From positions 31,847,953-31,911,952 of the forward strand of contig CM033408.1 in assembly GCA_019426215.1 (NCBI GenBank): a stretch of DNA of 64,000 bases, written 5' to 3'. This document shows, piece after piece, positions 1 through 12,500 of the stretch (positions are counted from its first letter, which is position 1; every line of letters begins with the position of its first letter). The notes under the pieces were generated by a model, which was not told the origin of the DNA, did no database searches, and saw only the letters and a list, made by a program, of their open reading frames with translations. The translations under genes were made by a program, and so were the position numbers. Origin of the DNA: Buddleja alternifolia (taxonomy: Eukaryota; Streptophyta; Magnoliopsida; Lamiales; Scrophulariaceae).

Positions 1-87
1 GAGGAGTTAGAATGGAGAAATTTTTTATGCTATGAATAGAAAGATTAAAAGAATATTCTCCAAAAAAAGATAAAAATATTTCATCAC

Positions 88-120
88 ACGCGCGCACACA
101 CACACACATATATATATATA
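88..120. repeat. (CA)n-(TA)n microsatellite beside the LINE target site
   Basis: A run of CA dinucleotides passes straight into TA dinucleotides and ends where the LINE target-site duplication begins. It is simple sequence; no gene is visible in bases 1-120. Confidence 0.9.
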
Positions 121-136
121 AACATTTATCGTATCT
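121..136. repeat. LINE target-site duplication, copy 1
   Basis: The 16-mer aacatttatcgtatct occurs here next to the poly(A) side of the LINE and again at 6435-6450 next to its 5' end. This is the direct repeat left by target-primed reverse transcription and it fixes both ends of the element. Confidence 0.93.
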
Positions 137-178
137 TTTTTTTTTTCACTACAAAAGAAGGGTGTTACCCTGACGACT

Positions 179-3100
179 CTAGTCCGACAAACCCGGACCA
201 ATAGTCACATCTCTCGGCCATCTCGTGCCTCTCAAATCATGTTCATAATAATACTTTAGTATTCCCGAACTCGGAGCATCCACGAACTCCCCACTTGTGT
301 TTATGCCTTCTTTTGCCAAACCGTCTGCAACATAATTTGCTTCACGTGGTATGTGAGCCATCTTCACCACCCAATTTCGTTCCATCATACCTCGAATTTT
401 GTTTATGATATCAGAAAACTGATGCACATATGTGGCATTATCAATGCTATTCCAAGCTTCCAGGCAATCGGATTCTACAAGAATATTCTTGTATTTTTCT
501 TTCCATGCAATGTGTAATCCTTCCAAGATGGCCATCAGTTCTGCCTCCAAGGGGTTGCACACTCCGGCAGATTTTTTGAAACCTTTAAGCCATGTCCCAT
601 GGTGATCCCGCATAACAACTCCAATACCGGCTGGACCTCTGTCATTATTTCTGTTTTGTAACACTGCTGCATCCACGTTAATCTTTGTGGTACCTCGACT
701 CGGTTTATTCCATCCTACATACTCAATATCATCCGTGATGTCCCATCCACCTCGAGCCATTTGATTAGCTTTCTCGATTCTTCTTCGAACTCTTTCTATG
801 TCTAAAGTCGCCATCAAAATTTCTTCTTGGTGTAACGCCTCGTTGCGCCCCTGCCACAATAAATGAACAATTTCAGAAAAAGTTACATCCCAATTTTCGC
901 ACCATACAAACCTGTTGAGTGTCGTCGCATTCAAGTTCCAATCAACCCATTCTCTTGAACTTAACGAGAAGAATGTGTGATGGTACTTTCGAGCTACGAC
1001 CTGCTTCCAAATTTCCGATGCCCATGGACAGTCCCTAAGCGCATGAAGGCTCGTTTCCTCTTGATAACCGCACAAAAGACACCCTGCATGAGCAGTTATA
1101 TGACGTCGGAACAAGTGATGATTTGTCATTACTCGATCGTGGCGTAACAACCAAATCAGGAACTTGCGCTTGTAAGTCCCTTTCATACGCCAAACTTTTT
1201 GCCATTTCTTGTTGTCCCCACCCTCTCTACAGCTGTTCGTGAGGCACTCGTAGCCACTCCGACATGTGTATCTCCCATCAGGCGTAAAACTCCATATCAG
1301 CGTGTCTTCAAATAATCTCGTGGCGTCCAAATTAATTAGACTCAATTCGGTTTTTAGAGAATCTGGAAGCACGCCCAACTCATGCCAATTCCAACCAACA
1401 TTCCTCGTCCAGTAGCTCGCTACATTTCGGTCTATAATATCTTCTCCCATTTGCACCATAATCCTTTGAATTAAGCTGCCACTCCCCATCCAATAATCAG
1501 TCCAAAATTTAGCCCCGTTACCATTCCCAATTTTCCATTTTGAGCACTTTTCTATTAAAGGAAACGCTGCTTGTATGCTACGCCACGTGTGGGATGTAGT
1601 GCCGCGTGATCTCGCCCTTTCTCGAATAATGTATTTGTGATGTATAACCTGGACCCATAACTTGTCATCGTCCTTGAGAACTTGCCATGCTAATTTTCCC
1701 AAGTACGCCAAATTCATATCACGAGTTTTACGAATCCCTAGACCTCCTAACTCTTTCTTATAACAAATCTTACTCCACGAGACAAGGTGTAATCTGCTTT
1801 TTTCATCCGTACCGCCCCATAGGAACCGCCTATTAGCTTTGTCAATGTCCACACACACACCAAGAGGAATACGTGATGTCTGCATGTGGCATGAAGGTAT
1901 CGTGGCTGTGACTGATTTTATTAGCGTGGTACGAACCGCCATAGATAGGTGTTGTCGTTTCCATCCTTTTAAGCGAGCCTTAACCTTATCCAGTAAGAAC
2001 GCATAATCCTTTTTACGAACCCGCGTGTGGTGCAGTGGGACTCCTAAATATCTTCCCAAATCCTTTGTAAGATTGAGCTGTGCATGATCTGCCAGGTGCC
2101 GAGCTATGTGACCCGGGGCATTAGCCGAAAAGTGGATCCTAGATTTCTCCCTGTTAACCTTTTGGCCTGACATATTGCAATAGTTCCCTAAGACCGAACT
2201 GATGACCCTCACTTGATGCTCGGTGGCTTCTCCAAATAATATCAAGTCATCGGCGAACATCAAATGTGATATTCGAGGTCCATGACGAGATGTCAGAACC
2301 GTCGCCCATCTCCCATCTTCCACTGCCTTATTAATTAAAGATCCTAGTTTTTCAATACAAAACACAAAAAGGTAAGGAGATAATAGGTCCCCTTGTCTTA
2401 GGCCTCTTAGTGGACTAAACCACTCCGTCTGTTTCCCATTCCAAAGGAGTGAGAGCTTAGCCGTTGTAGTGCATTCCAATATGAGGTTTATCCAATTCGA
2501 AGGGAACCTTAATTCGACCAACACATTTTCCAAAAACGCCCAATTAATCCTATCATACGCTTTCTCAAAATCAATTTTCGCAATAAAGTTACCTTTTTTA
2601 CCTTTTAACAGACTTAACCCATGGAGTACCTCCTGTGTTACAATAATGTTATCTACGGTTTGGCGTCCTTTGATGAAACTAGATTGAGTCTGAGGGATAA
2701 GCTCATGCGTCATATTTTTCAATCTATTCGCCATTGTTTTAATTATAATTTTAAGGATAACATTAGACAAGCTAACTGGACGGAAGTTGGAAAGCTTTGT
2801 TGGATTTTTCTCTTTAGGTAATAAAACAATAAGAGACTCGTTAAATTTAGGATCGATGATACCTGTGCGGAGAGCTAAGCTCACCGTCCTTACCACTGAG
2901 TCGCCCACAGTGTTCCAGCACTTTTGAAAGAAAGCCGGCTGCATTCCATCTGGGCCCGGGGCTTTAGTAGGATGCATATCCCAAAGGGCCCGCTTAACTT
3001 CCTCTTTCGTGACCGGGGCTTGTAACAAATCTGATTGTGCTGAATATAATTTTGGAAATTGAGGAGTATTTTTGTACGTCGTAACGGGGCTGCCCTTACC

Positions 3101-4306
3101 ATACAAATTCTTATAATAATCCACTGCCATTTGCTGCATATTTTTTTGATCTGTTTCCCACTCGCCGTCATCACGCAATAAGGTATGAATTCTAGCACGA
3201 TGTCGTTTAGCGGAGACTGCCAGGTGGAAGAAGTGCGTGTTAAGGTCCCCTGCCTTAAGCCACTTGTTACGAGATTTCTGTTTATATAACAACTCTTCAT
3301 GTTTGAGTGTTTCATGGTATTGTATGCTCAATTTCTTCTCCAATTTTCTCAAATAACCACAATAATTCTATCCTTGCGCCTTTTGAATCCCATCGATACG
3401 AGCCTTCAGATGTTTCTTTCTCTTGAAAATATTCCCAAACACCTCTCGATTCCAATTAGTCAACTTATCCCTCATATGTTGTATCTGGCCGTGTATGTTT
3501 CTACTACCGCCGGTGTCCCACTGATCGGAAACCAAGTTATGGAAACGGGGATCAATGCACCAAGCAGATTGAAAATGAAACTGAGAGACCCCATGATTTT
3601 GTTGAATGTCACTATCTAGATTAAGTAATAAAGGCGCATGATCTGACTCAATGCGCGGAAGATGAAGAACCGAAGCTTTATGGTAGCAACTCCACCAATC
3701 ACTATTACAAAGAACACAATCAAGTCTCTCTTGTAATGCCGAGTTCCCCCCTTTAGCCCAAGTATACGGATTTCCCATAAATTTCAAGTCAATGAGCCCA
3801 CAGTTGTTCACAAACTCGAGAAACTTACGACACTTACCATAATCCACCGGTGCCCCTCCTATTTTTTCTTTTTCATTCGTGACCACGTTCATGTCTCCCG
3901 CCAGCAACTAAGGTCCCATAACGTGTCTCGCCATATTCTCAAGGTAATCCCAAAGGTATTCTCTCGTACGTTGTTGTGGGCTAGCATAGATAGCCGAAAG
4001 AGCCCAATCTGGTTTTCCGGCTCTTCGTACAATACTCGTAATGCATTGATCATTTGCATCCCGAAGCTCTAATTGTAAATCCATGGATTTCCAAAATAAC
4101 CAAATACCACGTGCATAAGTCCTAGCATTCACTTTTTCTACTCGATCAAAATTACTTCTTTGTATAATCTCGTCCGCTTTATCACCACCTACTCTCGTTT
4201 CGGTTAGAACAAGGATATCAGACGAATACTCCCTCAACAAATCCAATAGTGTGTTCATAAAACGGGGGTTCCCCGCACCCCTACAATTCCAAAAGATGCA
4301 CTTCAT
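179..4306 (-). pseudogene. LINE ORF2: endonuclease-reverse transcriptase-RNase H, two nonsense codons
   Basis: ORF2 starts at 4306 with the endonuclease motif region MKCIFWNCRGAGN, 42 bp after ORF1 stops. The endonuclease part holds the LTETRVG and AGDMN motifs. Reverse transcriptase follows, with KAPGPDG, DFEKAYDRINW, GLRQGDLLSPYLF and the catalytic FADD near 2250. Then comes a cysteine-rich zf-RVT segment (W-LL-DR-MTN...C-LC) around 1000-1280, and an RVT_3-type RNase H at about 240-640 with INVDAAV, LEAELMAI, ESD and HIPREANYVAD. TAG codons at 3908-3910 and 3368-3370 interrupt one continuous frame. The first replaces a residue before LLAGD that is Trp in relatives, so a TGG to TAG change is likely. 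It would encode the enzyme that nicks the target and copies LINE RNA. It is broken here. Confidence 0.92.
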
Positions 4307-4348
4307 TAAAAAACTAAATTAATATATAGTCACAAAGGACCAAGAAAC

Positions 4349-6355
4349 TCATACCTCGGGGGGGCTAGGCCCCCCTTGCATGGTTCGGATAGTTTGGTCA
4401 CCCATGTCCATAGCATTCATCTCCGTGTTGGTACGTGCTTCCGTCGATGTTATGTCGTTCTTTTCCCAAAATTCATAGGTCGGATTTGATCGTACCGACT
4501 CAACCCCGACCAGGTTCTGACCATACGGATGTGAGGAATTCCCATCACCCAGCTGCACTTCGGCTTGCATGTTAACTTCCCCACAAATAATTTTGTTCCC
4601 ATTATTTTGTTCATGCAGGACGTTCACTATGTGTAGTGGTTCTGCCAAAGGGGTGTAATGTGTATCATCTTGTTGGACCAACTTATTCCCTTGTCCCATT
4701 TGTTCCTCCAGTAGGCCATATCTTTCTTCCTGTAAATTCTCATTAGATGACTCATTGGGCTCCACCATAATGGGTTGACTTATTGAGTTCTCCACTATTT
4801 GAAATGTGTTCCCTTCTTTTATGCTTGGTATTTGGCCCACAATAATTTGTGCTTCATTTTCAGATCTCCTGGTCTTTTTAGTTTTGTTCTTATTTTTTCC
4901 TTGGGCCGACTTGGAGTTACTGCCTACTCCTAGTGAGATAGAATTTAAGGTGAATGGGGCCATGTTAATTTCGGCCTGCTCCATACTTTCTTCTACATTG
5001 CTCAATATTTCATATCTTGACCCCATATTCGTCTTAGCAGTTTTCCGCTCCTTCGTTAGATCCGCCACCTCATCATTACGATTATCTCTATTTTTTCCCT
5101 GGTTTGGCTTGTCAACATTCCTACTGATTTCTTGCCATTGAGTTCTCTTCTTTCCTTCTGCCCTAAATACCATATGTGTAGCCTCAATATCTTTTCCCTT
5201 ATGAATTTGATTTCTTTCCATTCCAGTTATCCCTTTCCCAACGGTCATATCACGTGGTTGTCTCCGGGTTCGGGTTTGTGCAATCATCCAAGGCCCAAAC
5301 TTACCATCTCCTTGGCCCGACCCATCATTGCTAGTGCCATCTTCCTGCCTATTCCCTTCACTTTCCGTTCCCTTAGGGTTTTCCCGCGCCGGAGAGTCCT
5401 TTTTATTATTTGCGTCGTCCCTTTTCCCACAGGTTTCATACCGATGACCATATGATCCACACGAGAAACATATCATATGTAGACCCTCATACTCAATTCG
5501 TCTAGGAATGCCATCAACATATATTGATGGTATAAGGGATTTCGTCAAGTCTATTTCGACACAAATCCTAGCGAAGCGCCCCCGTAGTGATTCTTTAGTG
5601 TGTTTGTCCACATTAATTACTGTCCCGATCTCGTTTCCCAAGCATGTTAGTGCTTTGTAATCAAAATATTCCATAGGCAGATCGGGAAAGCGCACCCATA
5701 CAAGAGTCTTTGAGATGTTGGCAGTCTTGGCATCGAACTCGGGCTTCCATTTTTGCACCGTTAAGTAGTGCCCAAGTATTACCCATGGCCCTCCTCGTAA
5801 CACCTTCTCGTATGACTCTTTGTTAACAAAGCGAACCATAAAATAACCATTGCCAAGATCTGCCGGTTCGATGTCCTCCTGGATTTACCAAATTAGTTTC
5901 ATTTTATGTCTCAACACCGTATACCCGACATTCCGTCCAAGGATTTTTACGATCAAAGCTCGCCGATACGGGGTATTCATCCTTGTCAGGTCTTCTTTAG
6001 TGAATTGGACGCCGCCTGCTTCTTTTATTTGGTCTGCCATCTTTCTTCGTTCATCAGCCATGGCCTCAACATCACTTTTTGCATTTGGCTCATTCTCACC
6101 TGTATAGTATATTTTTTGCTGTTTGTCCTTGTTCCAGTTTTGCCTTAAATGCCCTGATTCCCATGCATTAGAGTTATCACTTTTTTCCATCGATTCATCT
6201 TCTTCATTTGCCATGTTAACATCAGATTCGCCCAATGTTCGCGACTCTTCAGTCAATTTTTCGTCCCCGGAGTGTAACCTTTTATATTTCTTATAGTTCA
6301 TTTCCTCCGCCACCACCGCCGGCGGTGATGGTTGGCCGGAGGCCATGTCGTCCAT
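4349..6355 (-). pseudogene. LINE ORF1: DUF4283/CCHC nucleic-acid-binding protein, one nonsense codon
   Basis: The start is placed at the MDDMASGQ methionine (6355). An upstream in-frame ATG at 6439 lies inside the host target-site duplication and so is not part of the element. The N-terminal 157 codons run to TAA at 5885-5887, and the same frame resumes at once with IQEDIEPADLGNGYFMVRF, the conserved DUF4283 core. A CX2CX4HX4C zinc knuckle (CFSCGSYGHRYETC) lies near 5429-5470. The remaining 350 residues are hydrophilic and low in conservation, as is usual. ORF1 proteins of plant L1 elements bind the element RNA. A single nonsense change separates this from an open ORF1. Confidence 0.9.
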
Positions 6356-6434
6356 CAATGTCACTGTCGGAAACCCTAAAAGCTTAGAGAGAAAACCTTT
6401 AAACCTTGAGCTAGCCAATTCAAAATTTCTTGAT

Positions 6435-6450
6435 AACATTTATCGTATCT
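6435..6450. repeat. LINE target-site duplication, copy 2
   Basis: Second copy of the 16-mer at 121-136, flanking the 5' end of the minus-strand LINE. It contains the ATG that lengthens the apparent ORF1 frame. Confidence 0.93.
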
Positions 6451-7708
6451 CTAAATGAAAGTATTGCACTACAATGTAACTGAGAATTTGTATTGATCAT
6501 ACTGGGCCCATCTATGATTTAGCGAAGCAGCTGGCCGAGTCTTTTCACCTGGCCCAAACCCATGTGAAATGTGAACCATCTTTTCAATTGTGATCAATAT
6601 GTTTGGGTGCATTTGGATCGAAGAGTTTGGATTTATGGAGTAGATTTAGAAAAGTATTTTAAATGTATTTGAATTGGTGTCATTTAAAATCCATGACATT
6701 GATCGAGAAACTAGCCCAAAATAAGTACCAATGAGTTTGAAATTTATTAAAATTTAAAATCATCCAAACAAACTCAATAGATTTGAAATTCATGACTTTC
6801 GAATCTCTCAATCAAAACACACCCTTATTTAAATTGGAGGCATGAACTTTTCAACAAAACCCTATGATCTCTAAAATAAGTGTTTTGGCAAAGCATGGTG
6901 TCCAAGGATGACAATGAGGCGGGTTTAGATGGATATCCGTCCCGAACCAGTCTCATTTGGGGCGAATTTGGGTTCTCCAAATGATGTATTGGAACAGGGC
7001 ATGAAGTTTTCAAATTCTAACCTTCCGGGTTTGGGAGGGGTAATGGGTTTAACATAACCCGTCCCAGGCATATTAATATTTTTAGTTATATTTCTCGCCT
7101 AATTTAATATCTTAATATTTGATGTAGTGGTGTATTTATCTAGTAGATGTCATATAATACGAATGTTGAATTTGAATTTATGGAGGTTATTTGATTATTG
7201 TTTATCTATATTGTTGATTCATTATTTGTTGGATTATATGGATCTTAATCTAATTATTATTTGTTTGCAATTTAAGTATGCTGTTTGAGTGGATCTCAGA
7301 TTGAACTAGGCTTCACCGAGTATGGGTCAATTTGGTCCAATGCAAGTCATCAGGCAAATTATTGAATTTTAACGGGTTAAACTTGACTTCACCAAGTATT
7401 CAGTGGGGTAGGGTGGGGCGGGTTAGGAAGCGAAGCGAGGGGGGTACGAGTTTTAATAAAAGTAAATGGGTCGGATCACGGGTTTTTATCAAACCCGTCC
7501 CACTGCCATATGCCATGATCCACTGTCCGATTTGTTTATGAGATCCAAATCGTATTTTATCAGAATAAATGGAAGTAAAAGAATTATAGAGAAGTATATC
7601 ATAATGGCGAATTTATAAAGGCCCGGAGAGGTGTTATTTGTTGAGCGCGATAACCGCCATGCAGAATTTCCAAGAAACGTGCCCTTTCGCTTCAGAAAAA
7701 TCAAACCG

Positions 7709-7748
<40 letters not shown>

Positions 7749-7860
7749 TATACAGACAAAAAACACATAATTTATTTTCATCCACTTCCATATTCTTAGT
7801 TAACTCATGATTTTTGCAATTTAGTTATCAAAATTAAAGAAAAAAGAAGTTCTTCAGAAG
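6451..7860. other. Intergenic stretch with a probable GC-rich MITE and a TA microsatellite
   Basis: No gene is seen. A segment from about 6905 to 7507 begins GGATGACAATGAGGCGGGTTT and ends with a near-matching inverted sequence (reverse complement reads GGCAGTGGGACGGGTTTGAT), which suggests a terminal-inverted-repeat MITE. I found no clear target duplication. A (TA)n tract lies at about 7710-7744. The last part, just upstream of a splice-like GTACGT at 7861, may be 5' UTR of the HVA22-like gene. Confidence 0.5.
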
Positions 7861-7940
7861 GTACGTAGTGGTTAATAATTTCCATTCTCGACGATTTTAT
7901 TGTCCTTTTTACTATTTTTATTTTTTCCAATTTGTTTTAG
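7861..7940 (+). other. Probable 5' UTR intron of the HVA22-like gene
   Basis: CAGAAG|gtacgt at 7860/7861 and tttgttttag|g at 7940/7941 form a good donor/acceptor pair 15 bp upstream of the ATG. The inference rests on splice signals alone. Confidence 0.5.
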
Positions 7941-7955
7941 GTTCCGGAAATCAAA

Positions 7956-8903
7956 ATGATGGGATCTTTTCTGACAAGAGTACTACTGTATGTTTTGTAA
8001 ATAATTTTTCTTTTTTTTCACAAAAATTATATTTTCCAAACACTTGCAAAATTGCTTATTTTTAGTTTGTTTTATTTACAGGATGGTCTTTGGATATGTT
8101 TATCCAGCATATGAATGTTACAAGACTGTTGAAAAGCATAATATAGAGATCGATAAACTCAAGTTTTGGTGCCAATATTGGTAAGAAATGCATTTTTTAT
8201 TGCATTTTTCCGAAAATAAAAATAAATTACATTTACTTATTTAATTTTTTCCGATTATTGTAGGATTTTACTTGCACTGTTCACGGTATATGAGAGAGTC
8301 AGCGATAACGTGATATCGTGGTATAAATCTTTGCTCTTTTTTTTTTTTTTTTTTTGGTACTAATTTCAGAGAGTGTTGGGAGTTCAAGTTAAATCATAAT
8401 CATTAATATTTAATATAATTCATGTATAAATGATGATGATCATATCAGAAATTGAAATTTCAAGTACCGTTTTTACATAGTGCAAAATAATAAATTTTTT
8501 GGACTTATTTGCTTTAAGGTTACCTCTATATGATGAAGCCAAGCTTGCATTTGTATTGTACCTTTGGCATCCTAAAACAAGAGTATGTATTCCAAATTAT
8601 ACTATTTCTTTTGCTTTTAATATTATTTTTTCTCAATTTTGTTTATATTATTTGGGTGCGTAATAATCATATTTTATTTTATTTTGTTGTTAGGGAACGA
8701 CGTATATTTATAGCTCTTTCCTCCGGCCATATCTAAAGAAGCACGACAAGAAAATCGACTTAAATTTGATGAACATGAGGAATAAGGCAGCTTTAACCAC
8801 AACTTTCCTTTGGCAAAAAGCTCTGAATTATGGTCAATATAGATTTGTCGAGGTTTTGCAATATGCTTCTTCTCAGTCGACATCAAAGTCTCAACTAAAT
8901 TAA
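7956..8903 (+). CDS. HVA22-like TB2/DP1 family protein
   Basis: CDS join(7956..7987, 8082..8180, 8264..8320, 8519..8582, 8694..8903) gives 153 residues, and all junctions are GT-AG with matching phase. The protein starts MMGSFLTRVLLMVFGYVYPA and continues with YECYKTVEKHNIEIDKLKFWCQYW, then YERVSDNVISW, PLYDEAKLAF and a GTTYIYSSFLRPYL block. This is the core TB2/DP1/HVA22 domain of two hairpin membrane segments. Plant HVA22 and yeast Yop1/REEP relatives shape tubular ER, and several HVA22 genes respond to ABA or stress. The start resembles the HVA22i/j type, but the C-terminal tail is short for that group, so the exact orthologue is open. A leader intron at 7861-7940 (gtacgt...ttttag) probably precedes the ATG. 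All five exons look intact. Confidence 0.93.
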
Positions 8904-9493
8904 GATTTCTCAGAGAAAAAAAATAATTCAGATTTTGACAATTTTTTCTATGATAAGTTAGGTAATTTGGTATTTATAATCTCATAACGAAGGTAGGGTG
9001 ATTATATTTTAGTTGTATTATTGTGATTTCCTTGCCAAAAGTTTCTTCCTCTATTTTCTTATAACATATAATGTTTCATGTAGTATTTCACTTCTGATAT
9101 GCATATACTTGTATAAATTTGTTTCTTTAAGTATAAAAATAATGTGGATTTTGTATATATAATGTGTGCAAATGAAATGAAATACGAAATTAAACACCAC
9201 TTTGGAATGTAGATGATATGGTGCCCCCTATCCCCTCATTTGAGATTTTCTATTCCAAAATAGTGTACCATCTTTTGTATTCCGTTTCACCTATATGACA
9301 AGAAGTGTATATAATACAAAATAACTTTATTATTGGCAAAAATTGTACCCCGAAGTAAAATACAAAATACAAAATAAAATAACATTTTACAACAAAGATT
9401 TCACTGGAAATGCATACAATAAACTTTATTCTAGAGAAAAAGAATTAAAACACAAAAAATTGACTAATCGTTGTTCATCAATATTTCCTATAA
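8904..9493. repeat. 3' flank duplicated from the XIP locus
   Basis: No gene is present. From about 9100 the sequence parallels 14810-15200 downstream of the XIP gene, for example a shared block reading 'ttctattccaaaatagt' at 9250 and 14930. It is the old 3' flank of a second XIP copy, with small indels between the two. Confidence 0.75.
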
Positions 9494-9562
9494 TTAAAGA
9501 TGCCGAGCTCCAAACATAGCCTTAACAACGTTGTAGAAATCATGGTCATAGGCCTTGGACTT
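9494..9562 (-). pseudogene. XIP aquaporin remnant: last 22 codons of a lost tandem copy
   Basis: On the minus strand this reads KSKAYDHDFYNVVKAMFGARHL followed by a stop. The XIP gene at 15804 ends KSKAYDHDFYNVVKVMFGVRQL, so this is the C-terminus of a second gene copy. The match stops exactly at 9562, where Copia reverse-transcriptase sequence begins. The rest of this copy is gone, deleted or replaced together with the Copia insertion. Confidence 0.88.
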
Positions 9563-12500
9563 AGTACCTTAAAATCCATTTAACTGCTTGCCAATGTTCT
9601 TCTCCCGGATTTCCCATGTAACGACTCACCACACTAACAGCTTGTGCAATGTCTGGTCTAGTGCACACCATGGCATACATCATGCTCCCAACTGCACTAG
9701 AATAGGGAACCCTAGACATCCGTTGCACTTCCTCTTCAGACTGAGGTGATAATAAGGCTGATAATTTAAAATGTGGTGCAAGTGGAACACTAACCGGCTT
9801 TACATATTGCATCCCAAATTTTTCAACAACTTTCTCAAGGTATGATTTTTGAGATAAAAATAACTTTCCAGCCTTTCGATCACGTCGAATCTCCATACCT
9901 AAAATCTTCCTAGCAGCTCCCAGATTCTTCATCTCAAACTCCCCACTCAATCGAGTCTTCAACTTATTAATCTCACTCATGCTCTTTGCAGCAATGAGCA
10001 TATCATCCACATAAAGGAGTAAATAAATAAAAGAATTATCTGGTAATCTTCTAAAGTAGACACAAGCATCAAAATCAGCCCTACTATAACCAATATCTAC
10101 CATGAAAGCATCAAACCGCTTGTACCACTGTCTTGGAGATTGCTTCAACCCATAGAGAGACTTTTTCAATAGACATACATGATCTTCTTTCCCCTCAACT
10201 ACAAATCCCTCTGGTTGAGCTATGAAGATGGTCTCCTCAAGTTGACCATGCAAGAAAGCTGTTTTTACATCTAACTGCTCGAGTTCCAAGTTAAACCGAG
10301 CAACAACAGCAAGTAACAGACGTATGGAACTATGTTTAACAACAGGGGAAAATACTTGATTAAAATCAACTCCATACCTCTGTGTGTACCCCTTAGCTAC
10401 AAGTCTTGCTTTGTACCTTAAATCCTCAACACCTGGAGTTCCTTGCTTCTTTTTAAACACCCACTTGCAGCCTACAATTTTCTGATCCGTAGGAGGCCTC
10501 ACTAACTCCCAAGTCTGATTTTTATGAAGAGATTCTATCTCCTCTGTCATAGCTCCACTCTACTCGGACGATTCACCACAAGAAATAGCATCAGAATATG
10601 AGACAGGTTCATCAGATTCTATTTCCTCAGCAATAGTTAATGCATATGCTACAAAATCTGCATCAGCATATCTTTGTGGTAGCCTAATTTGCCTCCTCGG
10701 TCTATCTTTCGCAATAGAATGAGTTTCTTGAGTGGAAATCTGCTGCAAGGGAAGTGTAATTGGAACCTCCAGCTCCACCTTCTCAGGTGATTCTTCAGAA
10801 CCTGCATCATTATCAACTACATTGTCCTTTCTCGGACTTATCAAGGCAGACTCATCAAAAATAACATTTCTGCTCGTAATTATTCTACATGTTTTAGGAC
10901 ACCAGACCCTAAATCCCTTAACACCCGAAGTGTAACCAAGAAATATGCACTTTTTAGACCTAGGTTCTAGTTTTCCCTCATTAACATGTACATATGCAGG
11001 ACAACCAAATATTTTAATATTAGAATAGTCAGGTGAGTTTCCAGACCATACCTCTTCAGGAGTTTTAAGCTCAATGGATGTGGATGGAGAACGATTCACC
11101 AGGAAACATGCTGTGGAAACTGCTTCTGCCCAAAAATCTCTAGATAATCCTGAATTAGAGATCATACAACGAGCTTTCTCTATCAATGTTTTGTTCATAC
11201 GTTCTGCTACGCCATTCTGCTGAGGTGTTGCAACAACTGTATGATGCCTCACAATTCCTTCTTTCTTGCAGAAGTTCTCAAATTCAGTATTACAAAATTC
11301 CAATCCATTGTCAGTGCGAAGACGTTTAATCTGTTTTCCCGTTTACTTCTCAATCATAGTCTTCCACTGCTTGAGAGTGTCAAAGACATCACTTTTTTGC
11401 TTCAGAAAGAAGGTTCAAACTTTCCTCGAATAATCATCAACGAAAATCAGCATGTACTTAGCACCTGCTTTAGATGCAACTCGTGATGGACCCCAAAGAT
11501 CAGAATGGATATAATCCAATGTTCCTTTGGTTCGATGAACACCTTTACCAAAACTGGTTCGCTTATGCTTCCCAAAAATACAGTGCTCACAAAAATCCAC
11601 ATTGCTAGTTCTCTGTCCACAAAGCAAGCCTCGCTTGCTCAAAATCGTGAGTCCACGCTCACTCATATGGCCTAAACGCATATGCCACAGTTTCGTCACC
11701 TCAGAATCAGACATAGAGGTTGTAGAAACTGCAGCTCCACCTGAAACAGTAGTTCCCTGCAGAACATATAAACTGCCACCAAGTTTCTGTCCTTTCATGA
11801 CGACAAGAGCCCCTCTCGAAACCTTTAAAACACCGTCTGAGCCAGTATACTTATATCCAAGAGCATCGAGAGTGCCCATGGATATAAGATTTTTCTTTAA
11901 ATCCGGAACGTGTCTCACATCTGATAAAGTCCTGATTACACCATCATGCATTTTAATCCTAACTGCTCCTTTTCCAGCAACTTTGCAAGCTGCATCATTA
12001 CCCATGAGAACAACTCCATTAACAGGTTCGTATGTAGAGAACCAATCCCTATTTGGGCACATATGAAAAGAACAAGCCGAATCCATAATCCAATCTCCAT
12101 CTGATTTTGGACCATCAGAACTGACCAAAAGAACACCTCCATCACTATCTTCCTCTACAGTATTAGCATTAGCTTCTCCGAGCTTATTTTTCTGCTAGTT
12201 TTCCAATTTCTTTTTAAGCTTCCAACAATCAGCTTTCACATGATTGGTCTTCTTACAGTAACGACAGTAAAGGTTTCCTTTTGATTTTGAACGAAACCTC
12301 TGCTTGTTGTCTTGGGTAGCCTTATCCTTCGGCCTACCCCTAACAAACAACCCCTCACCCTGATTTTCGGATATAGTTGATGTGATTTCGCCATCAATGG
12401 AGTACTTGCTCAACAAGGCTTCTTGAACATCCTTCAACTTAATGGTATCTCTACCATATAGAATTGTATCCCGAAAATTGGAATAAACTGAGGGTAACGA

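Larger units (their letters stand above)
137..6434 (-). mobile_element. Full-length L1-type LINE retrotransposon
   Basis: A non-LTR element of about 6.3 kb on the minus strand, bounded by a perfect 16-bp duplication (121-136 and 6435-6450) and ending in a poly(A) tail (T run from 137). ORF1 is a CCHC zinc-knuckle nucleic-acid-binding protein. ORF2 has apurinic endonuclease, reverse transcriptase, zf-RVT and RNase H domains, the order usual for plant L1 elements. The 3' UTR is only about 30 bp. Each ORF reads in one frame from end to end apart from nonsense codons: one in ORF1 (5885-5887) and two in ORF2 (3908-3910 and 3368-3370). No frameshift was seen, so the copy is probably fairly young but inactive. 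Confidence 0.94.

Noticed and set aside
2469..3315. Plus- and minus-strand shadow frames across LINE ORF2
   Set aside because: They overlap the reverse transcriptase frame, which has clear domains; the alternatives have none.
3352..3907. TTG starts at 3352 and 3907 as separate LINE genes
   Set aside because: Both are in frame with the preceding segment and follow single stop codons, so they are one broken ORF2.
6905..7507. Firm call of a MITE with TGACAATGAGGCGGG ends
   Set aside because: The inverted ends are suggestive, but no target duplication could be read, so it is only mentioned in the intergenic note.
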